Of a stretch of 22,634 nt of DNA, positions 7,399-13,503 are shown one piece after another. The first letter of the stretch is position 1; every line of letters begins with the position of its first letter. Both the position numbers and the translations under genes were made by a program. This DNA comes from Candidatus Woesearchaeota archaeon (lineage in GTDB: Archaea > Nanobdellota > Nanobdellia > Woesearchaeales > GW2011-AR15): contig JAMPXQ010000002.1 in assembly GCA_023701075.1 (NCBI GenBank), forward strand, positions 1 through 22,634, written 5' to 3'. The notes below the pieces were generated by a model. That model was not told the DNA's origin. It did no database searches and was given only the letters and a program-made list of their open reading frames with translations.

Positions 7399-8131
7399 TT
7401 ACAGGATGGAAATAGTAGAACCTGTATCCTGGCATATCTAGTTTTCTTATTGTATCTATTAGTAGCTTCTTGTCTTCATCAATAAGGCTCATGGCGATCT
7501 TTACGGCTCTAGATTCATATTTCTTCACCCACCAGCCGCAGACAATTATCTTATCTTTGTCGTTTTGAAGCCCGATTGTGCCTGTAGTGTGTCCTGGGAG
7601 GTGGATTATCTTGAAATTGCTCCCGATTATTCGTTCATTGTCTTTTACAGGCATTCCTATGGTGTATTCCTGCTCTTTTGCTCTGCGAAATATTATGTTT
7701 AGGTCTTCAGGGAATAGCTTCATGAGTTTTTTTGGGTTTTGGTCTTCTTTATGTAGTCGGATAGGCGGCAGGTTCCCAAAATCTTTCTTAATGATCTTCT
7801 GTAGTTGAGGAGCAGCTTCAGAATGGTCGAAATGGTAATGGGAAAGGAGGATCTCTCTGATGGTTTTACCAGGAAAATATCTCTTGAGTATGCTAACTAT
7901 AGTTTCTGCGTTGTCTGTCTTATAAAACATCGGCCTGAAGAAAGGGGATAAAGTGTCATATTTCGGCCCGCTGTCAAATGCAACAACACCATTAGGAGTA
8001 TCAATCAGATAGCACCATGTTCCAAAATCAGGATATTTTCTTATAGGAATATTGAATCTTAGGAGGACTCTCGCAAATCTTATCTTCTTGTTTTCTTTGA
8101 TTATTATCTCAGATACAGTCTTTGGCGTCAT
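7388..8131 (-). CDS. MBL-fold metallo-hydrolase
   Basis: This 247-residue protein has a metallo-beta-lactamase fold. The metal motif SHYHFDHS supplies H98, H100, D102 and H103, HLPGHT supplies H181, and a late FHP (H242) can be the last ligand. The usual bridging aspartate of the GD element appears to be missing: the strand reads IIVCGWW at about 195-201. The site may therefore hold one metal or use another ligand. The substrate is unknown; relatives include lactonases and glyoxalase-like enzymes. ATG 8131 was chosen because the shared TATA at 8154-8161 is 26.5 bases upstream; longer forms would cross that promoter into the divergent gene. Confidence 0.82.
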   Translation of the reverse strand: MTPKTVSEIIIKENKKIRFARVLLRFNIPIRKYPDFGTWCYLIDTPNGVVAFDSGPKYDTLSPFFRPMFYKTDNAETIVSILKRYFPGKTIREILLSHYHFDHSEAAPQLQKIIKKDFGNLPPIRLHKEDQNPKKLMKLFPEDLNIIFRRAKEQEYTIGMPVKDNERIIGSNFKIIHLPGHTTGTIGLQNDKDKIIVCGWWVKKYESRAVKIAMSLIDEDKKLLIDTIRKLDMPGYRFYYFHPVIKA

Positions 8132-8153
8132 GAGTTGCTCTAAAAGGATAAAG

Positions 8154-8161
8154 TATATATA
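8154..8161. promoter_or_regulatory. Palindromic TATA box shared by two divergent genes
   Basis: TATATATA is its own reverse complement. Its centre (8157.5) is 26.5 bases from ATG 8131 on the minus strand and 27.5 bases from ATG 8185 on the plus strand. One box can thus serve both the MBL-fold gene and the CBS gene as leaderless transcripts. Confidence 0.6.
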
Positions 8162-8184
8162 ATTATTAGTCAATGATTTATGGA

Positions 8185-8736
8185 ATGGTCTTAGAAGATA
8201 GGAAGATTGCGCAGCTGAGGGATTACATAGCCGGCTGCCAGCATAAAGGCATGGAGAAGCAGCATATCATAGATACTCTTTTGAAATCAGGTTGGTCGTT
8301 TGATAGCATCAATTCAGCATTCGAGCCGGACATCAAGGAAGTCAAGGGAGTCGCTGAGCAGTTGACTGCTGAAGACATCATGGATACAGAGATTGTTAAG
8401 ATCGCGGCAGATGCGCAGATATTGGATGCGATAAGGATGCTTAGGGAGAGTGATGAAGGATATGCCCTTGTCATGGAGAAGGACGTTCCGGTCGGTATCA
8501 TCACAGGTAAGGATGTGATGAAGAACATAAATGATGAAGGTCTGATAAACATATTGCTTCCATGCTCAAAAGTCATGACTTCACCGATATTATTTGCAGA
8601 ATCCAAAGAGCGTATCTTTGACATATGTGAAAAGATGAAGCTAAATGAGATTGAACGCATTCCTGTATTGAAGAAAGGGAAGCTCATAGGCATAATTGAT
8701 ACGAGTTCTTTGATAAATCTCATGAGCTATGACTGA
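8185..8736 (+). CDS. CBS-pair protein with N-terminal helical module
   Basis: This 183-residue protein has two parts. Residues about 8-48 form a helical module (DYIAGC...GM...SGW...INSAF) that recurs in the gene at 22191. Residues about 62-181 hold two CBS domains: the first runs from AEDIMDT through GIITGKDVM, the second from KVMTSPI through GIIDTSSL. CBS pairs bind adenine nucleotides and often regulate partner proteins. No enzymatic domain is attached, so a regulatory role is likely. ATG 8185 replaces ATG 8173 because of the shared TATA spacing. Bud32 follows 125 bases later with its own promoter. Confidence 0.85.
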   Translation: MVLEDRKIAQLRDYIAGCQHKGMEKQHIIDTLLKSGWSFDSINSAFEPDIKEVKGVAEQLTAEDIMDTEIVKIAADAQILDAIRMLRESDEGYALVMEKDVPVGIITGKDVMKNINDEGLINILLPCSKVMTSPILFAESKERIFDICEKMKLNEIERIPVLKKGKLIGIIDTSSLINLMSYD

Positions 8737-8831
8737 GCATTGGGTAGGTTGAGCCATAGATATGATCTTTGAATCTGGCAAGGAAAAAAAGATAATATCT
8801 TGTTCTGGTGTTTATGTCTCATTATGAAACC

Positions 8832-8839
8832 TTTATAAA
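8832..8839 (+). promoter_or_regulatory. TATA box for bud32
   Basis: TTTATAAA is centred 26.5 bases before ATG 8862. It decides that start over the upstream ATG at 8808, whose extension would read across the promoter. Confidence 0.6.
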
Positions 8840-8861
8840 AAATGTTTTTTTACCTATAAGT

Positions 8862-9446
8862 ATGCTGATTGCAAAAGGCGCTGAAGCCGAAGTCCATAAG
8901 GAAGGTATGTCTATAGTGAAGAAACGTATAAGGAAGTCCTATAGGCATCCAAGATTGGATGATTTCTTGAGGAAGACAAGGACAAGGCGTGAGGCAAGGC
9001 TGCTAGAGAAGCTAAGTATCCCTGCTCCTAAATTGATGAGATTAGATGAAAAGTCTTATGAGATAACAATGACGCTTATAGTAGGAGAGAAGGTTCGTGA
9101 TGTCTTGGATAAGGATATCGGCATATGTGAAGAGATAGGTGAAAATGTTGCTCTGATGCATAATCAAGGCATAATCCATGGAGATTTGACGACATCAAAT
9201 ATGATATATGATAAAAGACTATATCTGATTGATTTCGGCCTAAGTTTCTATTCTGATAAATTCGAGGATAAGGCAGTTGATCTGCATCTTCTCAAGCAGG
9301 CACTTTATAGCAAGCATTGCAAGGTTGCAAAAAAAGCATTTTCTTTGGTGATGAAGGGATATGAGCATAAGTCAGTGACTTACCAAAAAATAAAGCAGAA
9401 ATTGGCAGTAGTAGAGGGCAGAGGCAGGAATAAGGGGAAATTCTGA
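8862..9446 (+). CDS. KEOPS complex kinase/ATPase Bud32
   Basis: This 194-residue atypical kinase belongs to the KEOPS complex, which together with Kae1 makes N6-threonylcarbamoyladenosine (t6A) on tRNAs. Visible features are the N-terminal AKGAEAEV nucleotide loop, the catalytic HGDLTTSN (106-113), the metal-binding DFG (124-126), the KAVDLHLL signature (137-144) and the basic C-terminal RGRNK tail typical of Bud32. Length matches stand-alone archaeal Bud32; it is not fused to Kae1, and kae1 is not in the window. The start fits both the family and the TATA spacing. Confidence 0.93.
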   Translation: MLIAKGAEAEVHKEGMSIVKKRIRKSYRHPRLDDFLRKTRTRREARLLEKLSIPAPKLMRLDEKSYEITMTLIVGEKVRDVLDKDIGICEEIGENVALMHNQGIIHGDLTTSNMIYDKRLYLIDFGLSFYSDKFEDKAVDLHLLKQALYSKHCKVAKKAFSLVMKGYEHKSVTYQKIKQKLAVVEGRGRNKGKF

Positions 9447-9485
9447 CTGGTATTAGTTAGATTATTTCTGCTTTGCATGCTAGGG

Positions 9486-9493
9486 TTTAAATA
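9486..9493 (+). promoter_or_regulatory. TATA box for the MidA-like gene
   Basis: TTTAAATA is centred 27.5 bases before ATG 9517, predicting a leaderless mRNA. Confidence 0.6.
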
Positions 9494-9516
9494 TAGTATT
9501 TTTTTCACCGCTTTTC

Positions 9517-10539
9517 ATGAGATCAGATTCGCTAGGTCCGCCTCAGAGCCTGCTGGATGCTATGGTCGGGGAGAATCAGAGATACTATCAGATATTCGCA
9601 TTATTATGCGAGCCGACTGGGAAATTATTCGACCCGGCAAGGTTGTTGGCGTTTGAAGCAGGGCTTGAAGAGAGGTTTTTGGTCGGGGCATTGAGGAAAG
9701 GTTATGCAAGTATTATTGCAGGAGATATAATCAAGCATTTTGAGAGACATTTAGCTTCATCATATGATTCTGGATATGATCTGCTGGAATTTGGTTCAGC
9801 TGAAGGGGCGTTGCTATCTCATGTGCTTGATATAATCGAAGTCCAGAGCCCTGGGTTGTATGATCGTATAAACGTCCATTCAGTGGATTTTTCAGTTTAT
9901 TATGCTGAGCATCAGGAAGCTAATCTTTCAAGGCATCTTGGAAAGGTAAGATTCATCAGGGAGAATGCTATTGTGGCAGATTTGCCAAAGATAGATTATT
10001 TCATCATGAATGAGGTTTTGGATGACCTGCCGGCTACGACAATCAATTTTTTTAGGGATGAATGGAACATCCTGGCATATCAGGAGAGGTTTCATTCCAG
10101 CGGAAGGCAATGCGACTTGAATTATTTCCCTGTCTCGACTCAAGGGTTGGAAATGGATTATTCAAGGGTGTTGGCATATTTGCAGGAGTATGGATATAAG
10201 GATATCGCTTCTCAGATGAATGTCTATGTAGGGGTTAGTGATCTGTTTAAGCTTATTGGTTCTAGGGCAAATGATAATGCAAGATGTTTTGTCATGGATT
10301 ACATGTATGATGTGCCTGGTGAGATGGGCTGGGGTGGTCCTGTTTCAACTGAAGATAATATCTCTGCAAGGGCAGATGGCGAGATGATGCAGGCTACAAA
10401 CATCCATTGTCAATTAGAATATCCACAGATAGCAAGGATAGTGGCTCACCATGGCTTTGATGTTGATAGTGCATTCAATCTAGACGAATTCGGGGAAAGG
10501 CCATATCACAGATATTTTGCAATGTTCCTAGAGAAGTGA
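9517..10539 (+). CDS. SAM-dependent methyltransferase, MidA/NDUFAF7-like
   Basis: This 340-residue protein has a class I methyltransferase core. Motif I is EFGSAEG (91-97), an acidic strand end follows around residue 123 (SVDF), and NEVLDDLP (165-172) resembles the NE-xDxxP motif of MidA/NDUFAF7 (Methyltransf_28), which methylates an arginine of respiratory complex I in mitochondria. The N-terminal helical region with AGDIIKHFE also fits. The later part (VMDYMYD, then a Gly/Trp-rich turn) is divergent. No complex I genes are nearby, so the substrate could differ. The methyltransferase fold is likely; the MidA assignment is tentative. Confidence 0.5.
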   Translation: MRSDSLGPPQSLLDAMVGENQRYYQIFALLCEPTGKLFDPARLLAFEAGLEERFLVGALRKGYASIIAGDIIKHFERHLASSYDSGYDLLEFGSAEGALLSHVLDIIEVQSPGLYDRINVHSVDFSVYYAEHQEANLSRHLGKVRFIRENAIVADLPKIDYFIMNEVLDDLPATTINFFRDEWNILAYQERFHSSGRQCDLNYFPVSTQGLEMDYSRVLAYLQEYGYKDIASQMNVYVGVSDLFKLIGSRANDNARCFVMDYMYDVPGEMGWGGPVSTEDNISARADGEMMQATNIHCQLEYPQIARIVAHHGFDVDSAFNLDEFGERPYHRYFAMFLEK

Positions 10540-10546
10540 TTCAGAT

Positions 10547-10882
10547 TCAGCTATATGTAGTATCAAGCTCATCCTGATAATCAAGTGAATCTCCATCATC
10601 TACGATTACTGCGCTTGTCTTGTTCTTCTTGTATTTTACAGTCTCTTTATTCTTCTCTTTTATCATGCCCATCGCGAGCTTGTCAGAATCAGCTGCGCTC
10701 ACTTTTTTTAGGTCATCGAAGCATTTTATCTCGAATGCCCTGAGGGCTTTTCGTAAGAGGCCGTCTTCGCTCTCTCTCACTTCCTTAAAGACAGTGTGTT
10801 TTGCTATGCATTTGTTGCACACATTGTCCTTTCCTATGAAATAGAGGAAAGTTATCTCTTTTTTGCATGAGTCGCATTTCAT
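10547..10882 (-). CDS. Small zinc-ribbon protein, 111 residues
   Basis: This is a small basic protein with one N-terminal CX2C...CX2C zinc ribbon (C3, C6, C22, C25). A helical, lysine-rich middle follows, with an acidic C-terminus (VDDGDSLDYQDELD). I do not recognise a named family; nucleic-acid or protein binding is plausible. ATG 10882 was chosen over an upstream start at 10939 because it puts MKCDSCKK at the N-terminus, has GAGGAC (10885-10890) just upstream on the minus strand, and has a TATA-like box at 10908-10915. It converges with the MidA-like gene, with 7 bases between the stops. Confidence 0.65.
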   Translation of the reverse strand: MKCDSCKKEITFLYFIGKDNVCNKCIAKHTVFKEVRESEDGLLRKALRAFEIKCFDDLKKVSAADSDKLAMGMIKEKNKETVKYKKNKTSAVIVDDGDSLDYQDELDTTYS

Positions 10883-10907
10883 TAGTCCTCTAAAAAAAAC
10901 AGTCCTT

Positions 10908-10915
10908 AATATAAA
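10908..10915 (-). promoter_or_regulatory. TATA-like box for the zinc-ribbon gene
   Basis: On the minus strand, TTTATATT is centred 29.5 bases before ATG 10882. It lies in the 64-base gap after the ACT-protein stop. Confidence 0.4.
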
Positions 10916-10946
10916 TTTCGTTATTCTCAGGAGAAGCATAAATCAG

Positions 10947-11606
10947 CTATTGGTAATATTCTATAGATATCTCTTTTTTTAGCACATCGTACGCTTTTGC
11001 GACATCTTTGTCTGCCACTATGAATGTGGCTTCAGTCTCTGTGTTCACGATATCCATGATGGATATGTTGTTCATGGCCAATGTCTTTGTCACAGAATAA
11101 TAGAATCCTGGGGCATTTATCATCTCTTTAGGTATTTCCATGGAGACAGATGCCATGTGCCTGTTTATTGCTTTTATCTTCTCTCCTTTGAGGATCTCAA
11201 GGAACTTTTTCTCATATTTCTCATTGCTGACAAGCAGTATCTCATAATTCCCATGGATTATGTTGAGGGTGTCTCCGATGTCAAAGTCGACGATCTTGAA
11301 GAGCGATACAAGTTTTTTCTGTAGCGTCTGCGATTTTCTTATAGATATCTCTAGCAGCCCTGATTTGACCAGGAGGTAAGAGCTTTTGGAGAGCCTTACT
11401 TTCTTGTATTTCTCTTTTGATTTCTCTATATACCTTCTTATCGCCATGGATATGGCAGAGACTTTTACCTTTCCTAGTTCTTTCTCTACATCAGGCTGTA
11501 TCATCTCCGAAAGCGCCATTATATTGATTAGGTCCTTCTCAAGCGCTTCATGGATGTAAGGTCTTTCCTGCAGTATCTTCTTTGTTATATGTGATATATT
11601 TACCAT
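10947..11606 (-). CDS. ACT-domain regulatory protein
   Basis: This 219-residue protein has an N-terminal helical part (about 1-65: a possible helix-turn-helix around residues 24-45, then SAISMAIRRYIEKSK). Two ACT-like modules follow: one around residues 75-135 and a clearer aspartokinase-type one at about 148-218 (APGFYYSVTKTLAMNNISIMDI). ACT domains bind amino acids or other small effectors. With the N-terminal helices this suggests an effector-controlled regulator, possibly DNA-binding. A 14-bp palindrome sits 3 bases upstream of the start, which would fit autoregulation. No amino-acid biosynthesis genes are adjacent. Confidence 0.6.
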   Translation of the reverse strand: MVNISHITKKILQERPYIHEALEKDLINIMALSEMIQPDVEKELGKVKVSAISMAIRRYIEKSKEKYKKVRLSKSSYLLVKSGLLEISIRKSQTLQKKLVSLFKIVDFDIGDTLNIIHGNYEILLVSNEKYEKKFLEILKGEKIKAINRHMASVSMEIPKEMINAPGFYYSVTKTLAMNNISIMDIVNTETEATFIVADKDVAKAYDVLKKEISIEYYQ

Positions 11607-11609
11607 TTT

Positions 11610-11623
11610 GTTAATATATTAAC
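11610..11623. promoter_or_regulatory. 14-bp perfect palindrome, candidate operator
   Basis: GTTAATATATTAAC lies between the minus-strand TATA and the ACT-gene start, covering the expected transcription start side. Further GTTAAT half-sites occur at 11629-11634 and 11654-11659. The placement suits a repressor site for the ACT gene, possibly also touching the divergent gene. Confidence 0.5.
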
Positions 11624-11629
11624 AGCAAG

Positions 11630-11640
11630 TTAATAAATAA
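11630..11640. promoter_or_regulatory. Overlapping divergent TATA boxes (ACT gene and membrane protein)
   Basis: On the minus strand, TTTATTAA (11630-11637) is 27.5 bases from ATG 11606. On the plus strand, ATAAATAA (11633-11640) is 26.5 bases from ATG 11663. The two boxes share five bases, so the two promoters probably compete or are co-regulated. Confidence 0.5.
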
Positions 11641-11662
11641 TTTAAACTTTTCTGTTAATTTC

Positions 11663-12217
11663 ATGCCGCAGCTCAAGATAAATTACCAGAAGGTGAAGAT
11701 AAATAAGAATTATTTGATAGCAGCAGTGATATTATGGATAATCTCATTCTTCATCCAGGTATGGCCTATAATCTTCCTTAGCATATTCTGTGTGCTCAAT
11801 GCTATTGTGCTTTCCCTGGATAGGTACATCAGCATGCCTATAGATATCGAATTCTCGACTTTCTCATCTATCTTGATGACCTTGGTATATGGGTTGAATT
11901 GGGGCATAGCTAATGCAATAATAACAAAGCTTGCAGCAATCATCCATAACAAGAAATTCGCAATTGATCATCTTTTCATGATAGGGGGATACTGCATAGC
12001 AGCAGTCATGGCGAGCATAATACCAGGAAGCCTGTTTGCAGTTGGGATGCTGGCAACAATTATAGTGAATATCTATATTGTCTTTGTATCAAAGTTCATC
12101 ACGATGCTTTCAGATACAGAGATACTGATGTATGGTCTCAGCAACAGCATGTTCAACATGGTGCTGTTCATCGGGTTTGCAGATATGTTCTATAAGATAA
12201 TGATGTTTTTCCATTGA
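11663..12217 (+). CDS. Polytopic membrane protein, 184 residues, unknown
   Basis: The family is not recognised. After a short basic N-terminus there are about five or six hydrophobic segments (around 16-31, 33-50, 65-93, 103-120, 124-148 and 156-180). Loops contain a DRYISMPIDIEF stretch between helices 2 and 3. The size and helix number resemble transporter S-components or MreD-like proteins, but I see no diagnostic motif. It is divergent from the ACT-domain gene and shares its promoter region, so it may answer to the same signal. Confidence 0.6.
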   Translation: MPQLKINYQKVKINKNYLIAAVILWIISFFIQVWPIIFLSIFCVLNAIVLSLDRYISMPIDIEFSTFSSILMTLVYGLNWGIANAIITKLAAIIHNKKFAIDHLFMIGGYCIAAVMASIIPGSLFAVGMLATIIVNIYIVFVSKFITMLSDTEILMYGLSNSMFNMVLFIGFADMFYKIMMFFH

Positions 12218-12244
12218 TTTTCTTATTCTCTTTGATTCAATCAG

Positions 12245-12252
12245 TTTATTAA
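12245..12252 (+). promoter_or_regulatory. TATA box for the PH-like membrane gene
   Basis: TTTATTAA is centred 26.5 bases before ATG 12275, predicting a leaderless transcript. Confidence 0.55.
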
Positions 12253-12274
12253 CCGATTTATTTTTTCACTTTAT

Positions 12275-12763
12275 ATGAGGTTATTTTTCAAAGCCAGGAT
12301 AAATGACTGGATTCTCTGGACTACTTTGTTGTATTTGGTGATTGCAGATATTCTTCTCTTGGTATCTCTGCTATCATCATTTGTCGTGTTGCTGTATGGC
12401 ATCCCGTTGATTCTCCTAAATGTTTTCCTCTTCCCAGTGCTTAGGGTCTTGTTCCATCAGGATGTTTCTTTATATGACCTTGGCATCAAGATAAGAGGCA
12501 ATTTTCTTAGGTGGGAAAAGATAAGGAGCATAAGTTTTTCAAGCGGCAGGTATAGGGACAGCAAGTTTTGGTCTGGGTTGAAGCTTCCGGCTGTCCAGAG
12601 GCTATATCTTCTTGATATGGATGGGAAGGAATATATCGGGGTGATAGATATTGATCATTCACTCAAGTCCTCAAGGTCCAGGAACAACATGCTCAGGATG
12701 AATGAGCAGCTGCATATCCTGAACAAATCTCATCTGATAAGCGATTGGGCAGAGAAGAGATGA
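12275..12763 (+). CDS. Membrane protein with bacterial PH-like domain
   Basis: This 162-residue protein has two hydrophobic helices (about 12-33 and 35-60) forming a hairpin. A strand-rich C-terminal part follows, with a YDLGIKIRG...LRWEKIRSISF pattern like membrane-anchored bacterial PH (bPH/DUF304-type) domains. Such proteins are small envelope proteins of mostly unknown role. The C-terminal part is rich in Ser/Arg/Lys. The stop is 3 bases from the stop of the convergent tiny Cys protein gene. The PH-like call is by pattern only. Confidence 0.5.
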   Translation: MRLFFKARINDWILWTTLLYLVIADILLLVSLLSSFVVLLYGIPLILLNVFLFPVLRVLFHQDVSLYDLGIKIRGNFLRWEKIRSISFSSGRYRDSKFWSGLKLPAVQRLYLLDMDGKEYIGVIDIDHSLKSSRSRNNMLRMNEQLHILNKSHLISDWAEKR

Positions 12764-12766
12764 TTG

Positions 12767-12934
12767 TTATTTCTTGTTCCTTAATTTGTGATAAAGCGAT
12801 TTCATCTTGAATGCAAGGATAGAAACTATCACAGGGATTAATGCAAGCAAGGCCTTAAGGGATTCAAAAGGTGAATATACTGTTGATTGGCATAGCCCGG
12901 GTGGGCAGGTCCCTGATACGCAAAGCAGGCACAT
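12767..12934 (-). CDS. Tiny four-cysteine membrane protein, 55 residues
   Basis: The 55-codon frame encodes an N-terminal cysteine cluster (C2, C5, C10, C15, i.e. CX2CX4CX4C with CPPG), one hydrophobic helix at about 26-42, and a basic C-terminal tail (SLYHKLRNKK). The Cys motif, single helix and positive-inside tail look like a designed small protein rather than chance. The stop falls 3 bases from the convergent gene's stop, as for other convergent pairs here. It follows the NikR-like gene by 44 bases with no own TATA, so it is probably co-transcribed. Metal or redox function next to NikR/ZIP is inference. Confidence 0.55.
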   Translation of the reverse strand: MCLLCVSGTCPPGLCQSTVYSPFESLKALLALIPVIVSILAFKMKSLYHKLRNKK

Positions 12935-12938
12935 CTAA

Positions 12939-12963
12939 GGTTCACTCACTTTGTTCTTGAACC
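12939..12963. repeat. Short inverted repeat between nikR-like gene and tiny Cys gene
   Basis: GGTTCA (12939-12944) and TGAACC (12958-12963) can pair around a 13-base loop, with an alternative GTTC-TT-GAAC pairing at 12953-12962. CTAAGG flanks the region at 12935-12940 and again at 12979-12984. It could form a hairpin between the two cistrons. Confidence 0.35.
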
Positions 12964-12978
12964 CATTCGCTTCGCTCA

Positions 12979-13362
12979 CTAAGGAATCACCAGTTTCACA
13001 TAATCTGCTTTTTTTGATGTCTGCAGTTCATTTACCAGCAGCTTGATTTTTTTCGCATCTCCTTCAAGGATGAATATCTGTAGGCATTTATGTGAATCCA
13101 TGTGGTTATGGATCTGGGTCTTTATGATCTCATTATGGTCATGCCTTATCTTTGAGATGTCTTCATTATCTTTCTCTTCATTCACGACAATGAGGGTCCC
13201 GTTTATCTTTCCTGATAGCTTTGAATTCTCTCTTTCAGAAGCGATGAGCATCCGGATCCCGGCCCTTATCATTTCGCTCCTTCCGCTATATCCAAGTTCT
13301 TTTTGGAGATTGTCCATGTCTTTTATTATATTGTCGTTCAGGGAGATGCTCATTATTGTCAT
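12979..13362 (-). CDS. NikR-like nickel-responsive regulator
   Basis: This 127-residue protein has an N-terminal ribbon-helix-helix domain (about 1-45, with GYSGRSEMIRAGIR) and an ACT-like C-terminal domain. The nickel-site pattern of NikR is kept: H74, H85, H87 and C93 correspond in spacing to H76, H87, H89 and C95 of the E. coli protein. It should be a tetrameric DNA-binding repressor sensing Ni(II) or a related metal. The start at 13362 fits the TATA at 13385-13392. It is divergent from the ZIP transporter gene, its most likely target, and probably co-transcribed with the tiny Cys protein downstream. Confidence 0.88.
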   Translation of the reverse strand: MTIMSISLNDNIIKDMDNLQKELGYSGRSEMIRAGIRMLIASERENSKLSGKINGTLIVVNEEKDNEDISKIRHDHNEIIKTQIHNHMDSHKCLQIFILEGDAKKIKLLVNELQTSKKADYVKLVIP

Positions 13363-13384
13363 ATGGTCGATGATTATTAATCAG

Positions 13385-13392
13385 TTTAAATA
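13385..13392 (-). promoter_or_regulatory. TATA box for the NikR-like gene
   Basis: On the minus strand, TATTTAAA is centred 26.5 bases before ATG 13362, predicting a leaderless start there. Confidence 0.55.
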
Positions 13393-13445
13393 ATTTATCA
13401 TAATTATTATTAACAATAAGCTTAAATATTAATAACCTTTTCATT

Positions 13446-13467
13446 ATCAATATATTATTATATTGAT
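13446..13467. promoter_or_regulatory. 22-bp perfect dyad upstream of the ZIP gene, candidate metalloregulator operator
   Basis: The arms ATCAATATA (13446-13454) and TATATTGAT (13459-13467) are perfect inverted copies separated by 4 bases. The dyad ends 5 bases before the predicted ZIP TATA (13473-13480), so a bound protein would overlap the BRE/TATA region. It does not match the E. coli NikR operator, so NikR binding here is a guess from location. Confidence 0.5.
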
Positions 13468-13472
13468 TCCGC

Positions 13473-13480
13473 TAATAAAT
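13473..13480 (+). promoter_or_regulatory. TATA-like box for the ZIP transporter gene
   Basis: TAATAAAT is centred 27.5 bases before ATG 13504. It would make ATG 13504 leaderless. A GGTGA at 13498-13502 would instead suit ATG 13510, so the start is uncertain by two codons. Confidence 0.45.
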
Positions 13481-13503
13481 TCAAGGAAACAGGTTATGGT
13501 GAG

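Noticed and set aside
8132..8173. Longer start of the MBL-fold gene (TTG 8173)
   Set aside because: It would read across the shared TATA box and into the divergent start codon; ATG 8131 fits the spacing.
8808..8861. Longer Bud32 start
   Set aside because: It would translate the TATA region, and the family starts at the AKGAEAEV loop reached from ATG 8862.
12935..12984. Mobile-element end or CRISPR-like repeat around CTAAGG and TTCGCTTCGCTCACT
   Set aside because: Only two imperfect short copies occur, with no transposase, no regular spacing and no target-site duplication; it is better seen as an intercistronic hairpin region.
13363..13503. E. coli-type NikR operator (GTATGA-N16-TCATAC)
   Set aside because: No such pair was found in the nikR-ZIP gap; only AT-rich dyads are present.
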